DNA of 64,000 bases, taken from NCBI RefSeq assembly GCF_007673525.1, contig NZ_VDZU01000001.1, positions 1,498,177 through 1,562,176 on the forward strand, written 5' to 3'. The position numbers and the translations under genes were made by a program. The DNA comes from Fictibacillus phosphorivorans (GTDB lineage Bacteria; Bacillota; Bacilli; Bacillales; Fictibacillaceae). Below are positions 44,862 through 54,231 of the stretch, one piece after another. The stretch's first letter is position 1. Each line of letters starts with the position of its first letter. Under the pieces are notes generated by a model. That model worked only from the letters and a program-made list of their open reading frames with translations. It made no database searches and had not been told where the DNA came from.

Positions 44862-45419
44862 ATGATTTCAGTAAATGATTTTAAAACAGGATTAACGATC
44901 GAGGTTGACAACGGGATCTGGCAAGTTCTCGAGTTCCAACACGTAAAGCCAGGCAAAGGTGCGGCATTTGTTCGCTCTAAACTTCGTAACCTTCGCACAG
45001 GTGGTATCCAGGAAAAAACGTTCCGCGGTGGAGAAAAAGTAGCAAAAGCTCATATTGAAAACCGTAAGATGCAATACCTTTATGCATCTGGAGATACGCA
45101 CACTTTCATGGACAACGAGTCTTATGAGCAAATTGAACTTCAAGCTTCTCAAATTGAGTACGAGTTGAAGTACTTGCTTGAAAACATGACTGTTCACATC
45201 ATGACATATCAAGGTGAAACGATTGGTGTTGAACTTCCAAACACAGTTGAATTAGTAGTGGCAGAGACTGAGCCTGGTATTAAAGGCGACACAGCTTCTG
45301 GTGGAACTAAGCCAGCAACGCTTGAAACAGGCTTGATCGTACAAGTTCCTTTCTTCGTAAACCAAGGTGACAAGCTGATTATCGATACAAGAAATGCGGC
45401 TTACGTTTCTCGTGCATAG
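44862..45419 (+). CDS. efp: Elongation factor P
   Basis: 185 residues. EF-P relieves ribosome stalling at polyproline. KOW-like N-terminal domain with the modification loop [12 protein letters not shown], where Lys32 is the expected residue (5-aminopentanol-modified in B. subtilis), and two OB domains ending in [12 protein letters not shown]. Strong GGAGGAT ribosome-binding site. Confidence 0.97.
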   Translation: MISVNDFKTGLTIEVDNGIWQVLEFQHVKPGKGAAFVRSKLRNLRTGGIQEKTFRGGEKVAKAHIENRKMQYLYASGDTHTFMDNESYEQIELQASQIEYELKYLLENMTVHIMTYQGETIGVELPNTVELVVAETEPGIKGDTASGGTKPATLETGLIVQVPFFVNQGDKLIIDTRNAAYVSRA

Positions 45420-45432
45420 GCTATAGTATTTA

Positions 45433-45466
45433 AACCTCATTCCATTTTTGGAGTGAGGTTTTTTTA
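45433..45466 (+). terminator. Rho-independent terminator after efp
   Basis: AACCTCATTCC (45433-45443) pairs with GGAGTGAGGTT (45450-45460), followed by TTTTT. Confidence 0.88.
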
Positions 45467-45535
45467 TGTAGTAGACAGTTAACAAGAATGATGGCGCCAC
45501 CAATGGACAGGATAAAATGGATGCGATGTTTATTT

Positions 45536-45682
45536 GAGTTTAGGGTATCTGACATTCCTGGTTGTCGATTTAAGTAGACTCGCGGATATATGGCAAAAAC
45601 TCGCGGAATAAAGTAAGAAATTTTTTGATTGTCTTAAAAATTTTTAGGGATTCTTATTTAACTTATTTAAAATACCCCACTC
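45536..45682. mobile_element. MITE-like intergenic element, copy A
   Basis: About 147 bp. It starts with GAGTTTAGGGTAT and ends with ATACCCCACTC, which are imperfect terminal inverted repeats. It contains two 21-bp units beginning CTCGCGG at 45579 and 45600. The first unit shares about 17 of 21 bases with the first unit of copy B (53872 on). Homology continues past the ends: GATGTT lies to the left in both copies, and GTATTA to the right. No coding capacity. Confidence 0.65.
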
Positions 45683-45983
45683 CGTATTAGTGAGAATACA
45701 GTGGCTAAACCGTAATGCACATATTTGGTTTTCTTTTAAGTAAAAACAGCCAGTCATAAGCTAAACTAGCACCAAAAGATAAATTTTCATGAATAATAAC
45801 CACAATCCTATTAACTTTATTGCTAATAGGTAAATCCTAATCCATTCTTTTCAAACACAAGTGTACTTGCCGCCATAGAAGTCTTACCTTCTAGCCAGGC
45901 TTCTCCGCGTAGTGTTTCACTATCATTCTATCAAAGTCTTCTCTACCTTCCCTTCTAACTTTAAACTTTTACCCACCTTTATT
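45683..45983. other. Intergenic remainder upstream of spoIIIAA
   Basis: About 300 bp between copy A of the repeat element and the spoIIIA promoter. I see no convincing gene, hairpin or binding site in it. Confidence 0.4.
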
Positions 45984-46013
45984 GGCATAAAGCTTAAATG
46001 TCAACCATACGTT
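45984..46013 (+). promoter_or_regulatory. Sigma-E-type promoter of the spoIIIA operon
   Basis: GGCATAAA (45984-45991), a 14-bp spacer and CATACGTT (46006-46013) resemble the mother-cell sigma-E consensus (ATA-containing -35, CATAcaaT -10). It sits about 35 bp before spoIIIAA, as expected for this sigma-E operon. Confidence 0.65.
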
Positions 46014-46046
46014 TATAGTACTAGCCTCTTAAAGGAGAAATCGGTC

Positions 46047-46976
46047 ATGGAGACGATCTTTAGACTTTTTCCAGATAACATACAACAAACCTTGAAAAAT
46101 TTGCCGCCATCTGTCCTTCAATCTATAGAAGAGATCAGGGTTCGAATTGGACAACCGATAGAAATCCTTTGTTGGGGTAAACCGATCTACCCGACTGAAG
46201 GCCAGATCTCGGCTGAAGAGTCGCAAGTATTGCTCAATCGTTTAAGTCAGCACTCACTCTACGCGCTTGAAGAGGAACTAAAAAGAGGCTATATCACTAT
46301 ATCAGGCGGTCATCGTGTTGGACTAGCTGGAAAAGTGATCACTGAACATGGATTCGTAAAAGCCATCAAGAATATTAGTTCGTTTAACGTAAGGATAGCG
46401 AGAGAGAAAATTGGCATCGCTGAACCGCTAATTTCTTATCTTTTTCAAAAAAAATGGGTCAATACATTATTAATCGGCCCGCCGCAAACCGGGAAAACCA
46501 CGATATTAAGAGATATTGCGAGGGTTGTTAGTTGTGGCGTTCAACAAAGAAACATCCCTTCTTTTAAAGTGGGAATCGTAGATGAGCGCTCTGAAATAGC
46601 GGGTAGCATAAAGGGTGTTCCTCAACATACTCTTGGACGACGTGTTGATGTTCTTGATGCATGTCCGAAAGCGGAAGGGATGATGATGCTCATTCGTTCG
46701 ATGAGTCCTCAAGTGATGATCGTCGATGAAATCGGTCGAAGAGAAGATGGTGAAGCGATATTAGAAGCGATGCATGCGGGTGTTCAAATGATTTTTACCG
46801 CACATGGCAGCTCTGTTGAAGATGCAATGAAACGTCCTGTGATGAAACCATTAGGAGATCTTTCATTGTTTGAAAGGTATGTTATCTTGAGCCGGGATAA
46901 AGGACCAGGAACGATTGATAGAATTTATGATGGAGCTTTAAAGGAGATCTACAGATCATCGGGTGGTAGAGCATGA
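46047..46976 (+). CDS. spoIIIAA: Stage III sporulation protein AA (ATPase)
   Basis: 309 residues from ATG 46047 with AAAGGAG; upstream in-frame codons lack a site. A secretion-type ATPase of the SpoIIIA-SpoIIQ channel that links mother cell and forespore. Walker A LIGPPQTGKTT (near residue 144), Walker B-like VMIVDEIGR and arginine-rich regions. The order AA-AH is complete here. Confidence 0.96.
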   Translation: METIFRLFPDNIQQTLKNLPPSVLQSIEEIRVRIGQPIEILCWGKPIYPTEGQISAEESQVLLNRLSQHSLYALEEELKRGYITISGGHRVGLAGKVITEHGFVKAIKNISSFNVRIAREKIGIAEPLISYLFQKKWVNTLLIGPPQTGKTTILRDIARVVSCGVQQRNIPSFKVGIVDERSEIAGSIKGVPQHTLGRRVDVLDACPKAEGMMMLIRSMSPQVMIVDEIGRREDGEAILEAMHAGVQMIFTAHGSSVEDAMKRPVMKPLGDLSLFERYVILSRDKGPGTIDRIYDGALKEIYRSSGGRA

Positions 46977-47488
46977 TGAGTTGGTTAGGCGCGATCGCCA
47001 TCCTTTCAGCCACTACGATCTTTGGTTTTGAGTGGGCAAAACGAGTAAGAGAACGACCAAAGAAGTTGAGAGAACTAAAAGTGACACTACAAGCCTTGGA
47101 GGCTGAGATCATGTATGGATCTACTCCGCTTCATGAGGCATTTTTGCATATAGGAAGACCTTTAAAAGAACCGTTGTCCACTTTTTTCCTTACCATTTCA
47201 GACCGATTAGTAGAAGGTGAACTCTCGGTGCAAGAAGCATGGGATTTACAGTTGGCTGTTCTGGCTAAAGAGACTTCTTTTAAGATGGGTGAGATTGAAG
47301 TGCTTCGCCAATTTGGGGCGACTCTTGGCAGGCATGACAAAGAGCATCAGCAAAAGCAGATTCAATTGACGCTTGCTCACCTTAATCGGGAAGAAAAGGA
47401 AGCAAGAGACATACAGGAACGTTATGAAAAAATGTGCAAAAGTCTTGGAGTCCTAATGGGACTTTTAATCGTTATTCTCTTACTGTAA
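46973..47488 (+). CDS. spoIIIAB: Stage III sporulation protein AB
   Basis: 171 residues, overlapping spoIIIAA by 4 nt. N-terminal membrane segment (about 4-19), a helical cytoplasmic domain with LKVTLQALEAEIMYGSTPL, and a C-terminal hydrophobic end. It resembles GspF-type platform proteins of secretion systems. Confidence 0.94.
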   Translation: MMSWLGAIAILSATTIFGFEWAKRVRERPKKLRELKVTLQALEAEIMYGSTPLHEAFLHIGRPLKEPLSTFFLTISDRLVEGELSVQEAWDLQLAVLAKETSFKMGEIEVLRQFGATLGRHDKEHQQKQIQLTLAHLNREEKEARDIQERYEKMCKSLGVLMGLLIVILLL

Positions 47489-47504
47489 CAAGGAGGTACC
47501 ATCG

Positions 47505-47711
47505 ATGGGATTGGATGTAAACGCAGTGTTTCAGATCGCTGGGCTTGGGATAATCGTCGCGATGCTTCATACCGTGTTAAAAATGATCGGCAAAGAGGAT
47601 TATGCCCATTGGGTCACTCTATTAGGTTTTGTTGTTGCCCTTTTTATGGTCATTACTCTTTTAGATGATTTGTTTCAGAAGGTAAAAGGCGTCTTTTTGT
47701 TTCAGAATTAA
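47505..47711 (+). CDS. spoIIIAC: Stage III sporulation protein AC
   Basis: 68 residues with two membrane helices (about 9-25 and 38-55). Strong AAGGAGG site. Small integral membrane component of the channel. Confidence 0.95.
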   Translation: MGLDVNAVFQIAGLGIIVAMLHTVLKMIGKEDYAHWVTLLGFVVALFMVITLLDDLFQKVKGVFLFQN

Positions 47712-47724
47712 GGAGGGGGCCAGA

Positions 47725-48114
47725 TTGGAAATTATCCAAATTGTTGGTTTTGGACTGGTTGCTGCTTTTTTAGCATTAGTCCTTAAAGAACAAAAAGCAA
47801 ATTTTGCTTTTTTGGTCACACTCATGGTTGGAGCAGGAATCTTTTTATTCTTGATTGATAAGATTGGACAAATTCTCACGATGCTTCAACGACTTGCCAT
47901 CAACGCAAACGTAAACATGGTCTATGTTGAAACGTTGTTAAAAATAATCGGTATCGCTTATATTGCAGAGTTTGGAGCACAGATCACACGAGATGCTGGT
48001 CAGGGAGCTATTGCCTCTAAGATCGAACTAGGTGGGAAGATACTGATTCTGGTGATGGCGATACCGATCTTAACGGTTATTATCGAGACCGTACTGACGC
48101 TTATTCCGAAATAA
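47725..48114 (+). CDS. spoIIIAD: Stage III sporulation protein AD
   Basis: 129 residues from TTG 47725 with AAGGAGGGGG. Several membrane helices (about 5-19, 27-48, 100-125) and the central IGIAYIAEFGAQITRDAGQG motif of the family. Confidence 0.94.
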   Translation: MEIIQIVGFGLVAAFLALVLKEQKANFAFLVTLMVGAGIFLFLIDKIGQILTMLQRLAINANVNMVYVETLLKIIGIAYIAEFGAQITRDAGQGAIASKIELGGKILILVMAIPILTVIIETVLTLIPK

Positions 48115-48131
48115 GAAAGCGGGTTGTAAAG

Positions 48132-49316
48132 ATGCAGAAAGTGATGGTGCGGACAAGTCTTCTTCTATTCATAATCTTTTCCTTCATCCTATTTGGTCCC
48201 ATAGAATCCGCATCAGCGAGCTCAATCACTTCAAAAATGGTAGATCAACAAGTTTCCTCCATGCAGTTAGATGAGATCAAACAATATTGGGATAGCATCT
48301 CCCGAGAGTACGGCGGTTTCTTGCCAGAAAGCCAGAAAGGGACCTTCCTTGAATTTGTAAAAGGAGAAAAAGATTTTTCAATAAAAGGATACATGCTTGG
48401 TCTTTTGAAGTTTATGTTTCATGAACTTGCTGTTCACGGAAAGCTGTTAGGAACCTTAATTCTGCTCACCGTTTTCAGCATGCTCCTTCAATCCATACAA
48501 AATGCTTTTGATCGATCTGCTATTTCAAAAGTGGCGTATGGCATTATCTATATGGTCTTGATCATATTAGCTTTAAACAGTTTTCACGTTGCCATCTCTT
48601 ATGCGACAGAAGCGATCGATAATATGTTAAGTTTCATGATTGCACTTATACCCCTTCTTCTTGCCTTGATGGCAACTGTAGGAAGCATTGCTTCAGTCGC
48701 CTTTTTTCATCCGGTTATCTTGTTTTTGGTAAATACAAGCGGTCTATTAATAAAGAATTTTGTATTGCCGCTTCTTTTTTTATCTGCACTATTAAGCATC
48801 GTTTCTACGATGTCAGAGCATCACAAAGTTACTCAGTTGGCCAAGCTTTTGCGAAATGTCAGCATGGGAGCGCTCGCCTTTTTTTTCACGGTATTCCTTG
48901 GTGTCATGAGCGTGCAAGGTGCAACAGCGGCAGTGGCAGATGGCATTACGATCAAGACCGCAAAATTCATCACAGGAAATTTTATTCCGGTTGTCGGACG
49001 TATGTTTACAGATGCGACAGATACAGTTATGAGCGCTTCTATCTTACTTAAAAACTCGGTAGGCATAATCGGAGCACTCTTATTGCTACTACTGGCTATC
49101 TTTCCTGCCATCAAAGTTTTAATACTAGCTTTTATATATAGCATGGCTGCAGCCCTCCTTCAGCCTTTAGGCGGTGGGCCGATCGTTGAATCATTAGGCA
49201 TCATCGGTAAGAGTGTCATGTTTATCTTTGCTGCCCTTATGACGGTCTCGATCATGTTCTTTTTAGCGATAACGATTATAATCGCAGCTGGCAACGTTAC
49301 ACTGATGGTCAGATAG
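48132..49316 (+). CDS. spoIIIAE: Stage III sporulation protein AE
   Basis: 394 residues. A cleavable signal peptide (residues 1 to about 27, ending near SASAS) and eight or so membrane segments downstream. Polytopic core of the channel in the mother-cell membrane. Confidence 0.95.
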   Translation: MQKVMVRTSLLLFIIFSFILFGPIESASASSITSKMVDQQVSSMQLDEIKQYWDSISREYGGFLPESQKGTFLEFVKGEKDFSIKGYMLGLLKFMFHELAVHGKLLGTLILLTVFSMLLQSIQNAFDRSAISKVAYGIIYMVLIILALNSFHVAISYATEAIDNMLSFMIALIPLLLALMATVGSIASVAFFHPVILFLVNTSGLLIKNFVLPLLFLSALLSIVSTMSEHHKVTQLAKLLRNVSMGALAFFFTVFLGVMSVQGATAAVADGITIKTAKFITGNFIPVVGRMFTDATDTVMSASILLKNSVGIIGALLLLLLAIFPAIKVLILAFIYSMAAALLQPLGGGPIVESLGIIGKSVMFIFAALMTVSIMFFLAITIIIAAGNVTLMVR

Positions 49317-49326
49317 GAGGTGAGTC

Positions 49327-49953
49327 ATGGCATTCTTAACCGAATGGATAACCAATATTATTATTCTTGTACTATTGGCTGGAGTCATCGAGCTGTTGTT
49401 ACCTGGTAATCAATTCCAAAATTATATCAAGATGGTGGTAGGATTGCTCATCCTGCTTGCCATGCTCTCGCCACTGTTCAAACTAATAAACGCAGATCTC
49501 GATCAAGTGTTTCTCGCTATGGATCTACCAGCCGCTGCGAAAGAAGACGAAATAAAAAATTCAATAGAAGAGAATAAAAGTGAAATACAATCCGCACAAC
49601 GTGCATATATATTAGAGCAAATGGCTGTCCCAATGAAAAAACAAGTTCAAGAGGAGTTGAAACAGACTTATGAGTTAGAGATAGTCGATCTTCAAATTCA
49701 AACGGAAATCGGTAAAGAGCCGTTGGATGCTGAAGATATTAGGGGTGCCAAAGTGATACTTACAAAGTATCACGATCAAGCAAGAATCTCTGAAGTATCA
49801 GAAGTGGATGTAAGTGTTTCTGGTCCAGAGAGAAAAGAATCTCTCGAACCACCAGTTACAAGCGAAGTCATCCAGTTTCTAGCCGATCAATGGCAGCTGG
49901 ATGCAGACCAAGTTGATGTACATTTGGAAGGGGGAGAGGAGTTATCCCAATGA
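49327..49953 (+). CDS. spoIIIAF: Stage III sporulation protein AF
   Basis: 208 residues with two N-terminal membrane helices (about 5-25 and 33-52) and a soluble C-terminal domain in the intermembrane space with a ring-building-motif-like fold. AGGAGGTGAG ribosome-binding site. Confidence 0.93.
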   Translation: MAFLTEWITNIIILVLLAGVIELLLPGNQFQNYIKMVVGLLILLAMLSPLFKLINADLDQVFLAMDLPAAAKEDEIKNSIEENKSEIQSAQRAYILEQMAVPMKKQVQEELKQTYELEIVDLQIQTEIGKEPLDAEDIRGAKVILTKYHDQARISEVSEVDVSVSGPERKESLEPPVTSEVIQFLADQWQLDADQVDVHLEGGEELSQ

Positions 49954-50591
49954 AACGTTCATTTTGGGAACAGATAAAAAAACGGCTGCAGCTTAGTGAT
50001 AAAGCAGGGAATAAACAAAAGTACTTACTTGTCTTACTTCTATTGGGAATTTCTCTAATGTTTCTTAGCAAGATGATAGACTCCCCTGCTCAAAAAAGTT
50101 CATTTAACGGGCTAGTGCCAGAAACAAAGGTTAAATCTGAGGCGGTTTTTAAACAAGCGAAAGAAGTCACAGACAAGAATATTAAAACTTATGAAGATCG
50201 TTACTCGAACGAACTGAAAGACCTATTAGAGCAAATGCAAGGCGTAGGCAAAGTGTCAGTCTGGGTTGAACTCTCCACAACAGAGAAAAAAGAGTTCGTA
50301 ACTGATGATAGCACACAGAGTCAAACAACTTCTGAAAATGATAAAAATGGCGGGAAGAGAACCATAGAAGATCAAAAGATAGATGAAAAAGTAGTCATCA
50401 TCTCAAATGATGGCAGAGAAGAGCCGATCATCGTTACAACAGAAAAACCAAAGATTAAAGGTGTAGCCGTGTTGGCGCAAGGTGCAGAGAACATCCAGAC
50501 AAAGTCTATGATCATAGAGCTCGTTAAAAAAGTTTTTGATATAGGTAGTGACCAAATTTTCGTAGGACCAAAAAATCCTGAGGGGGAATAA
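49950..50591 (+). CDS. spoIIIAG: Stage III sporulation protein AG
   Basis: 213 residues, overlapping spoIIIAF by 4 nt. One membrane helix (about residues 26-43) and an extracytoplasmic ring-building domain; B. subtilis SpoIIIAG forms a large ring. The region LLEQMQGVGKVSVWVELSTT opens the ring-building fold. Confidence 0.94.
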   Translation: MKRSFWEQIKKRLQLSDKAGNKQKYLLVLLLLGISLMFLSKMIDSPAQKSSFNGLVPETKVKSEAVFKQAKEVTDKNIKTYEDRYSNELKDLLEQMQGVGKVSVWVELSTTEKKEFVTDDSTQSQTTSENDKNGGKRTIEDQKIDEKVVIISNDGREEPIIVTTEKPKIKGVAVLAQGAENIQTKSMIIELVKKVFDIGSDQIFVGPKNPEGE

Positions 50592-50595
50592 TCAA

Positions 50596-51108
50596 ATGTT
50601 ATTGAAAAAACAAACCGTTTGGCTTTTGACTATGCTTAGCTTAATCATTGTATTGTCGGTGTATTACATTACAGCGCCTGGTGGAACAGATGATCTTGCA
50701 TACTTGGAGGCAGGAAAGAAGTCAGGTAAAGAAGCGACGGTTTCAGGTGTTGCAAACGATGATGTGTTTACAGCACTTCGCCTTGAGCGAGATGAAGTTC
50801 GTGATGAGATGAGTGCTGACTATGTAGCGGTTGCAGGGTCTGAAGATGCTTCTGCTGAGGTTCAAGCTGATGCTTGGGCGAAGATGACAGAGCTTCAGTC
50901 ACTTACGATGCAAGAATCAACAGTAGAAACATTGATCAAATCGATGGGATTCAATGATGCATTAGTAAGCACGATGAACAATGAGATCAAAGTAATCGTA
51001 AAAGCTGATAAACTATCGAAAAAAGAAGTCGTTGAGATCATGAATGTTGCGAACGAACATCTTGGTAGTAATAAAACGGTAGCTGTTGAATACCATGCAT
51101 CTAAATAA
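50596..51108 (+). CDS. spoIIIAH: Stage III sporulation protein AH
   Basis: 170 residues. One N-terminal membrane helix (about 7-26) and a C-terminal EscJ/YscJ-like domain that binds forespore SpoIIQ to form the intercellular channel. The region from ETLIKSMGFNDALVS to the end carries the conserved fold. Confidence 0.95.
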   Translation: MLLKKQTVWLLTMLSLIIVLSVYYITAPGGTDDLAYLEAGKKSGKEATVSGVANDDVFTALRLERDEVRDEMSADYVAVAGSEDASAEVQADAWAKMTELQSLTMQESTVETLIKSMGFNDALVSTMNNEIKVIVKADKLSKKEVVEIMNVANEHLGSNKTVAVEYHASK

Positions 51109-51120
51109 ATTCAGAGTTTA

Positions 51121-51146
51121 AAAGCCGGAGTTCCGGCTTTTTTCTT
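51121..51146 (+). terminator. Rho-independent terminator of the spoIIIA operon
   Basis: AAAGCCGG (51121-51128), loop AGTT, CCGGCTTT (51133-51140), then TTTC and a T-rich run. Confidence 0.9.
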
Positions 51147-51247
51147 TTTGGGTTTTCATGATATATTGGATAGAAACTTAAAGCGTCTGCGTCATTAAGT
51201 TTGCATTTCTTTGTGAAGGGAAATGATAGAAAAATGTGAAGAGTATT

Positions 51248-51285
51248 CGCAAACGCTTACAATGTTAAGTGTTATCGTGTACTAT
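51248..51285 (+). promoter_or_regulatory. Promoter of accBC with an overlapping cre-like site
   Basis: TTACAA (51257-51262), a 17-bp spacer and TACTAT (51280-51285) form a sigma-A promoter. CGCAAACGCTTACAA (51248-51262) matches the reverse complement of the CcpA cre consensus WTGNAANCGNWNNCW at 14 of 15 positions and covers the -35. The remaining intergenic sequence (51147-51417) shows nothing else I can name. Confidence 0.4.
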
Positions 51286-51417
51286 TAACTTGAACATGAT
51301 TCTAATGTATCCACGAAAAGAGAAATGTGGTATATTACATGTGTTAAGACCTAGTCACAATAGAAGGTGCTAAATAAAAAATCTAAACTGGATAGGATTG
51401 TTAAAGGAGTAGAGATC

Positions 51418-51921
51418 ATGCTAAAAATTCAAGAAATACGTGAATTGATTAAACTTATTGACAAATCAAGTATCAACGAATTCAAATACGAAAATGACGG
51501 CTCTAAGATTGTTCTTAAAAAGGACAGTGGTACGGTCGTTTCTCATGGAGCAGAAGAAGTAGTTTCTCAACCCGTTGTCACTCAAGCGCCACCAGTAAAG
51601 GAACAGGTTCCTGCAGCTGAAACAGTGAAAGAGAACACAGAAGTTAAACAACAAACAGAGAAGGCAGAAGAAGACGCTAACTTACATAAAGTAGTCTCAC
51701 CTATGGTAGGAACGTTTTATGCTGCTTCATCTCCAGATGTTGAAGCATTTGTTAAGCCAGGAGATAAAGTTTCAAAAGATAGCATCGTTTGTATTATTGA
51801 AGCAATGAAATTATTTAATGAGATCGAATCTGAAGTGAATGGTGAAATCGTAAAAGTATTAGTTGAGAACGGACAATTAGTAGAATACGGACAACCTCTG
51901 TTCCTTGTGAAAGCAGAATAG
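51418..51921 (+). CDS. accB: Acetyl-CoA carboxylase biotin carboxyl carrier protein
   Basis: 167 residues from ATG 51418 with AAAGGAGT. An N-terminal helical domain, a Pro/Ala/Glu-rich linker (about 45-85), and the C-terminal biotinyl domain with biotin Lys131 in [10 protein letters not shown]. The thumb-type insertion [15 protein letters not shown] is present. It carries CO2 for malonyl-CoA synthesis with AccC. Confidence 0.97.
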   Translation: MLKIQEIRELIKLIDKSSINEFKYENDGSKIVLKKDSGTVVSHGAEEVVSQPVVTQAPPVKEQVPAAETVKENTEVKQQTEKAEEDANLHKVVSPMVGTFYAASSPDVEAFVKPGDKVSKDSIVCIIEAMKLFNEIESEVNGEIVKVLVENGQLVEYGQPLFLVKAE

Positions 51922-51933
51922 GAGGGTATGTCT

Positions 51934-53292
51934 ATGATTAAAAAGCTATTAGTAGCAAACCGTGGTGAGATTGCTGTAAGGATTATTCGTGCATGCAAAG
52001 AGCTTGGTGTTGAAACAGTAGCCGTTTATTCAGAAGCTGATAAAGATGCCTTGCATGTCCGTTTGGCAGATGAGGCTTATTGTATCGGACCGACTGCTTC
52101 AAAAGATAGTTACCTAAACTTCACTAACATAATGAGCGTTGCCACACTAACTGGTTCAGAAGCCATCCATCCTGGATATGGATTTCTGGCAGAGAACGCC
52201 GACTTTGCAGAACTTTGCAGCGAATGTAATGTAACATTTGTTGGTCCAAGTGCTGAAGCAATCAACAAAATGGGTATTAAAGATGTTGCAAGAGCAACGA
52301 TGGCGGATGCTGGAGTTCCAATCGTACCAGGTTCTGACGGGATTATTAGGGACAAGGAAGAAGCCATTGAACTCAGCAACAAAATTGGGTATCCTGTAAT
52401 TATTAAAGCAACAGCAGGCGGTGGGGGTAAAGGGATCCGAGTAGCAAAGAATGAAACGGAACTCTTAAAAGGCATTGCGATCACTCAGCAAGAAGCAGCA
52501 ACTGCTTTTGGTAACCCTGGTGTGTATATTGAAAAATACATTGAAGATTTCCGACATGTTGAAATACAGGTGCTTGCAGATAACCATGGGAATGTGATCC
52601 ATTTAGGAGAACGAGACTGCAGTATCCAAAGACGTCTTCAAAAGCTCTTAGAAGAGACTCCATCTCCTGCCATCTCTCCATCTAAACGCCAAGAGATGGG
52701 AGAAGCGGCAGTAAAAGCAGCTGAAGCCGTTCAATATTCTGGTGCTGGTACAGTTGAATTTATCTTTGATCATAATACAGGGGATTTCTATTTCATGGAG
52801 ATGAATACTCGTATCCAAGTAGAACATCCTGTAACAGAGATGGTAACCGGAATTGATCTTATCAAGGAACAGATTAAAGTAGCTTCAGGTGAGAGATTGC
52901 GATACAAACAAGAAGATATTGAGTTTGATGGCTGGTCGATCGAATGCAGAATAAATGCTGAGAATCCTGAGAAAAACTTTATGCCATCTGCTGGGAAGAT
53001 TGAAATGTATCTTCCGCCAGGCGGTCTAGGTGTTCGAGTGGATTCAGCTGTTTATCCTGGCTATACGATTCCACCATTTTATGATTCTATGATTGCTAAA
53101 GTTATTACTTACGGAAATACTAGACAAGAAGCGATCGACCGTATGAAGCGAGCACTAAGTGAATTCGTGATCGAAGGAATTCATACGACCATTCCGTTCC
53201 ACCTGCGTCTGTTAAACCATGAGACTTTTGTGAATGGTGACTTTAATACAAAGTTTTTAGAAAATCATGATTTAACTTCAAAAAGCGAATAA
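51934..53292 (+). CDS. accC: Acetyl-CoA carboxylase biotin carboxylase subunit
   Basis: 452 residues from ATG 51934 (GGAGGG 7 nt upstream). ATP-grasp biotin carboxylase: [19 protein letters not shown]-binding [12 protein letters not shown], catalytic region [20 protein letters not shown] with the conserved Glu and Arg residues. Cytoplasmic, paired with AccB. Confidence 0.97.
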   Translation: MIKKLLVANRGEIAVRIIRACKELGVETVAVYSEADKDALHVRLADEAYCIGPTASKDSYLNFTNIMSVATLTGSEAIHPGYGFLAENADFAELCSECNVTFVGPSAEAINKMGIKDVARATMADAGVPIVPGSDGIIRDKEEAIELSNKIGYPVIIKATAGGGGKGIRVAKNETELLKGIAITQQEAATAFGNPGVYIEKYIEDFRHVEIQVLADNHGNVIHLGERDCSIQRRLQKLLEETPSPAISPSKRQEMGEAAVKAAEAVQYSGAGTVEFIFDHNTGDFYFMEMNTRIQVEHPVTEMVTGIDLIKEQIKVASGERLRYKQEDIEFDGWSIECRINAENPEKNFMPSAGKIEMYLPPGGLGVRVDSAVYPGYTIPPFYDSMIAKVITYGNTRQEAIDRMKRALSEFVIEGIHTTIPFHLRLLNHETFVNGDFNTKFLENHDLTSKSE

Positions 53293-53311
53293 GTACGGAG
53301 GTGTTTAATTG

Positions 53312-53719
53312 ATGAATGAACTATCATTTGAAATGGAAAGTTACTCATCAGAATTAGGGAAAGTGGAGATCTCACCTGAAGTTATCGAAGTTATTGCAAG
53401 TATTGCAGCTTCAGATGTAGAAGGTGTGGCTTCCATGAGAGGCAGCTTTGCAAGTGGTGTAGTAGAGCGACTTGGAAAGAAAACGCATGGCAAAGGCGTT
53501 AAAGTTGAACTCTCAGAAGCAGGTATTTCAATCGATGTATACGTATCAATGAAATATGGAGTTGCGATTCCAGATGTAGCTCAAAAAATTCAAGATTACA
53601 TCAGACAAGCGCTTCTAGACATGACAGCACTAGAAGCAACGGATATCAACGTATTCGTAGTTGGTGTTCAATTTGATTCAAAAGAAAAACAGAATGAAGC
53701 ACCAGAAGTAGATTATTAA
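53312..53719 (+). CDS. Asp23/Gls24 family envelope stress protein (YqhY-like)
   Basis: 135 residues from ATG 53312 (a TTG at 53309 is an alternative; GGAGG at 53297). Asp23 domain with GKVEISPEVIEVIASIAASDVEGV and VDVYVSMKYGVAIPDVA-like IDVYVSMKYGVAIPDVA. The position after accC matches B. subtilis yqhY, whose loss has been linked to acetyl-CoA carboxylase imbalance. Confidence 0.9.
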   Translation: MNELSFEMESYSSELGKVEISPEVIEVIASIAASDVEGVASMRGSFASGVVERLGKKTHGKGVKVELSEAGISIDVYVSMKYGVAIPDVAQKIQDYIRQALLDMTALEATDINVFVVGVQFDSKEKQNEAPEVDY

Positions 53720-53720
53720 A

Positions 53721-53760
53721 AAGATCAAAGGGTGAGTTCTACTTGCCCTTTGATCTTTTT
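53721..53760 (+). terminator. Rho-independent terminator after the yqhY-like gene
   Basis: AAGATCAAAGGG (53721-53732) pairs with CCCTTTGATCTT (53746-53757), followed by TTTTT. Confidence 0.92.
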
Positions 53761-53820
53761 TCTTGTTTTATATTACGAGTGAATAGTTTGATGAAGTAGA
53801 GTTAGCATGTTGATGTTATG

Positions 53821-53978
53821 AGATAGGGTATATGTAGTGCAATTTTAGTCAAGTGATGTCGACTCGCCGCTATATGGGAAAATCTCGCCTAATTATTGTT
53901 CAAACTCGCCGGATTAAGCCTGGAATTTCTAGAATTTTCTCTTGAAATTACTGAATAAACAGCTTAGATACCCCATCT
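53821..53978. mobile_element. MITE-like intergenic element, copy B
   Basis: 158 bp with terminal inverted repeats AGATAGGGTAT (53821-53831) and ATACCCCATCT (53968-53978), 10 of 11 matching. Three 21-bp units begin CTCGCC near 53873, 53894 and 53915. The plus frame reads TRRYMGK-SRLIIVQ-TRRIKPG heptads but has no start signal. Related to copy A at 45536. Confidence 0.68.
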
Positions 53979-54017
53979 GGTATTATGTAGAAATCTTTTT
54001 ATCTTTTTCTTCTTTGA

Positions 54018-54148
54018 CTGTTGATTGGAGTGGCAGGTGCGTGACTCTAGGCTAGGACAGGTGGGCAGGTGAGACGCTTATTCGAAACGTACGAATGTGG
54101 CTCACCGCCTGCCCCGCACAAAGCGAGCACCTGTAATAGAAATCAACT
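54018..54148. repeat. Dispersed Bacillaceae imperfect-palindrome repeat
   Basis: GTTGATTGGAG at the left end pairs with the AATCAAC at the right end (near 54142). Internal pairs are GCAGGTGC with GCACCTGT and GGGCAGG..TGAG with CTCACCGCCTGCCC. It is more GC-rich than its surroundings. From memory this belongs to a repeat family seen in many Bacillaceae intergenic regions. Function unknown. Confidence 0.6.
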
Positions 54149-54231
54149 CCCTACAAAGCAACAATGAATTATAATACATTAGTAATTACTTTTTTAACTA
54201 TTTGACCCTTAACAGATTGAAAAAAACTGAA

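Noticed and set aside
45912..46046. 45-codon N-terminal extension of SpoIIIAA
   Set aside because: ATG 46047 has a strong AAAGGAG site, and the extension would span the sigma-E promoter.
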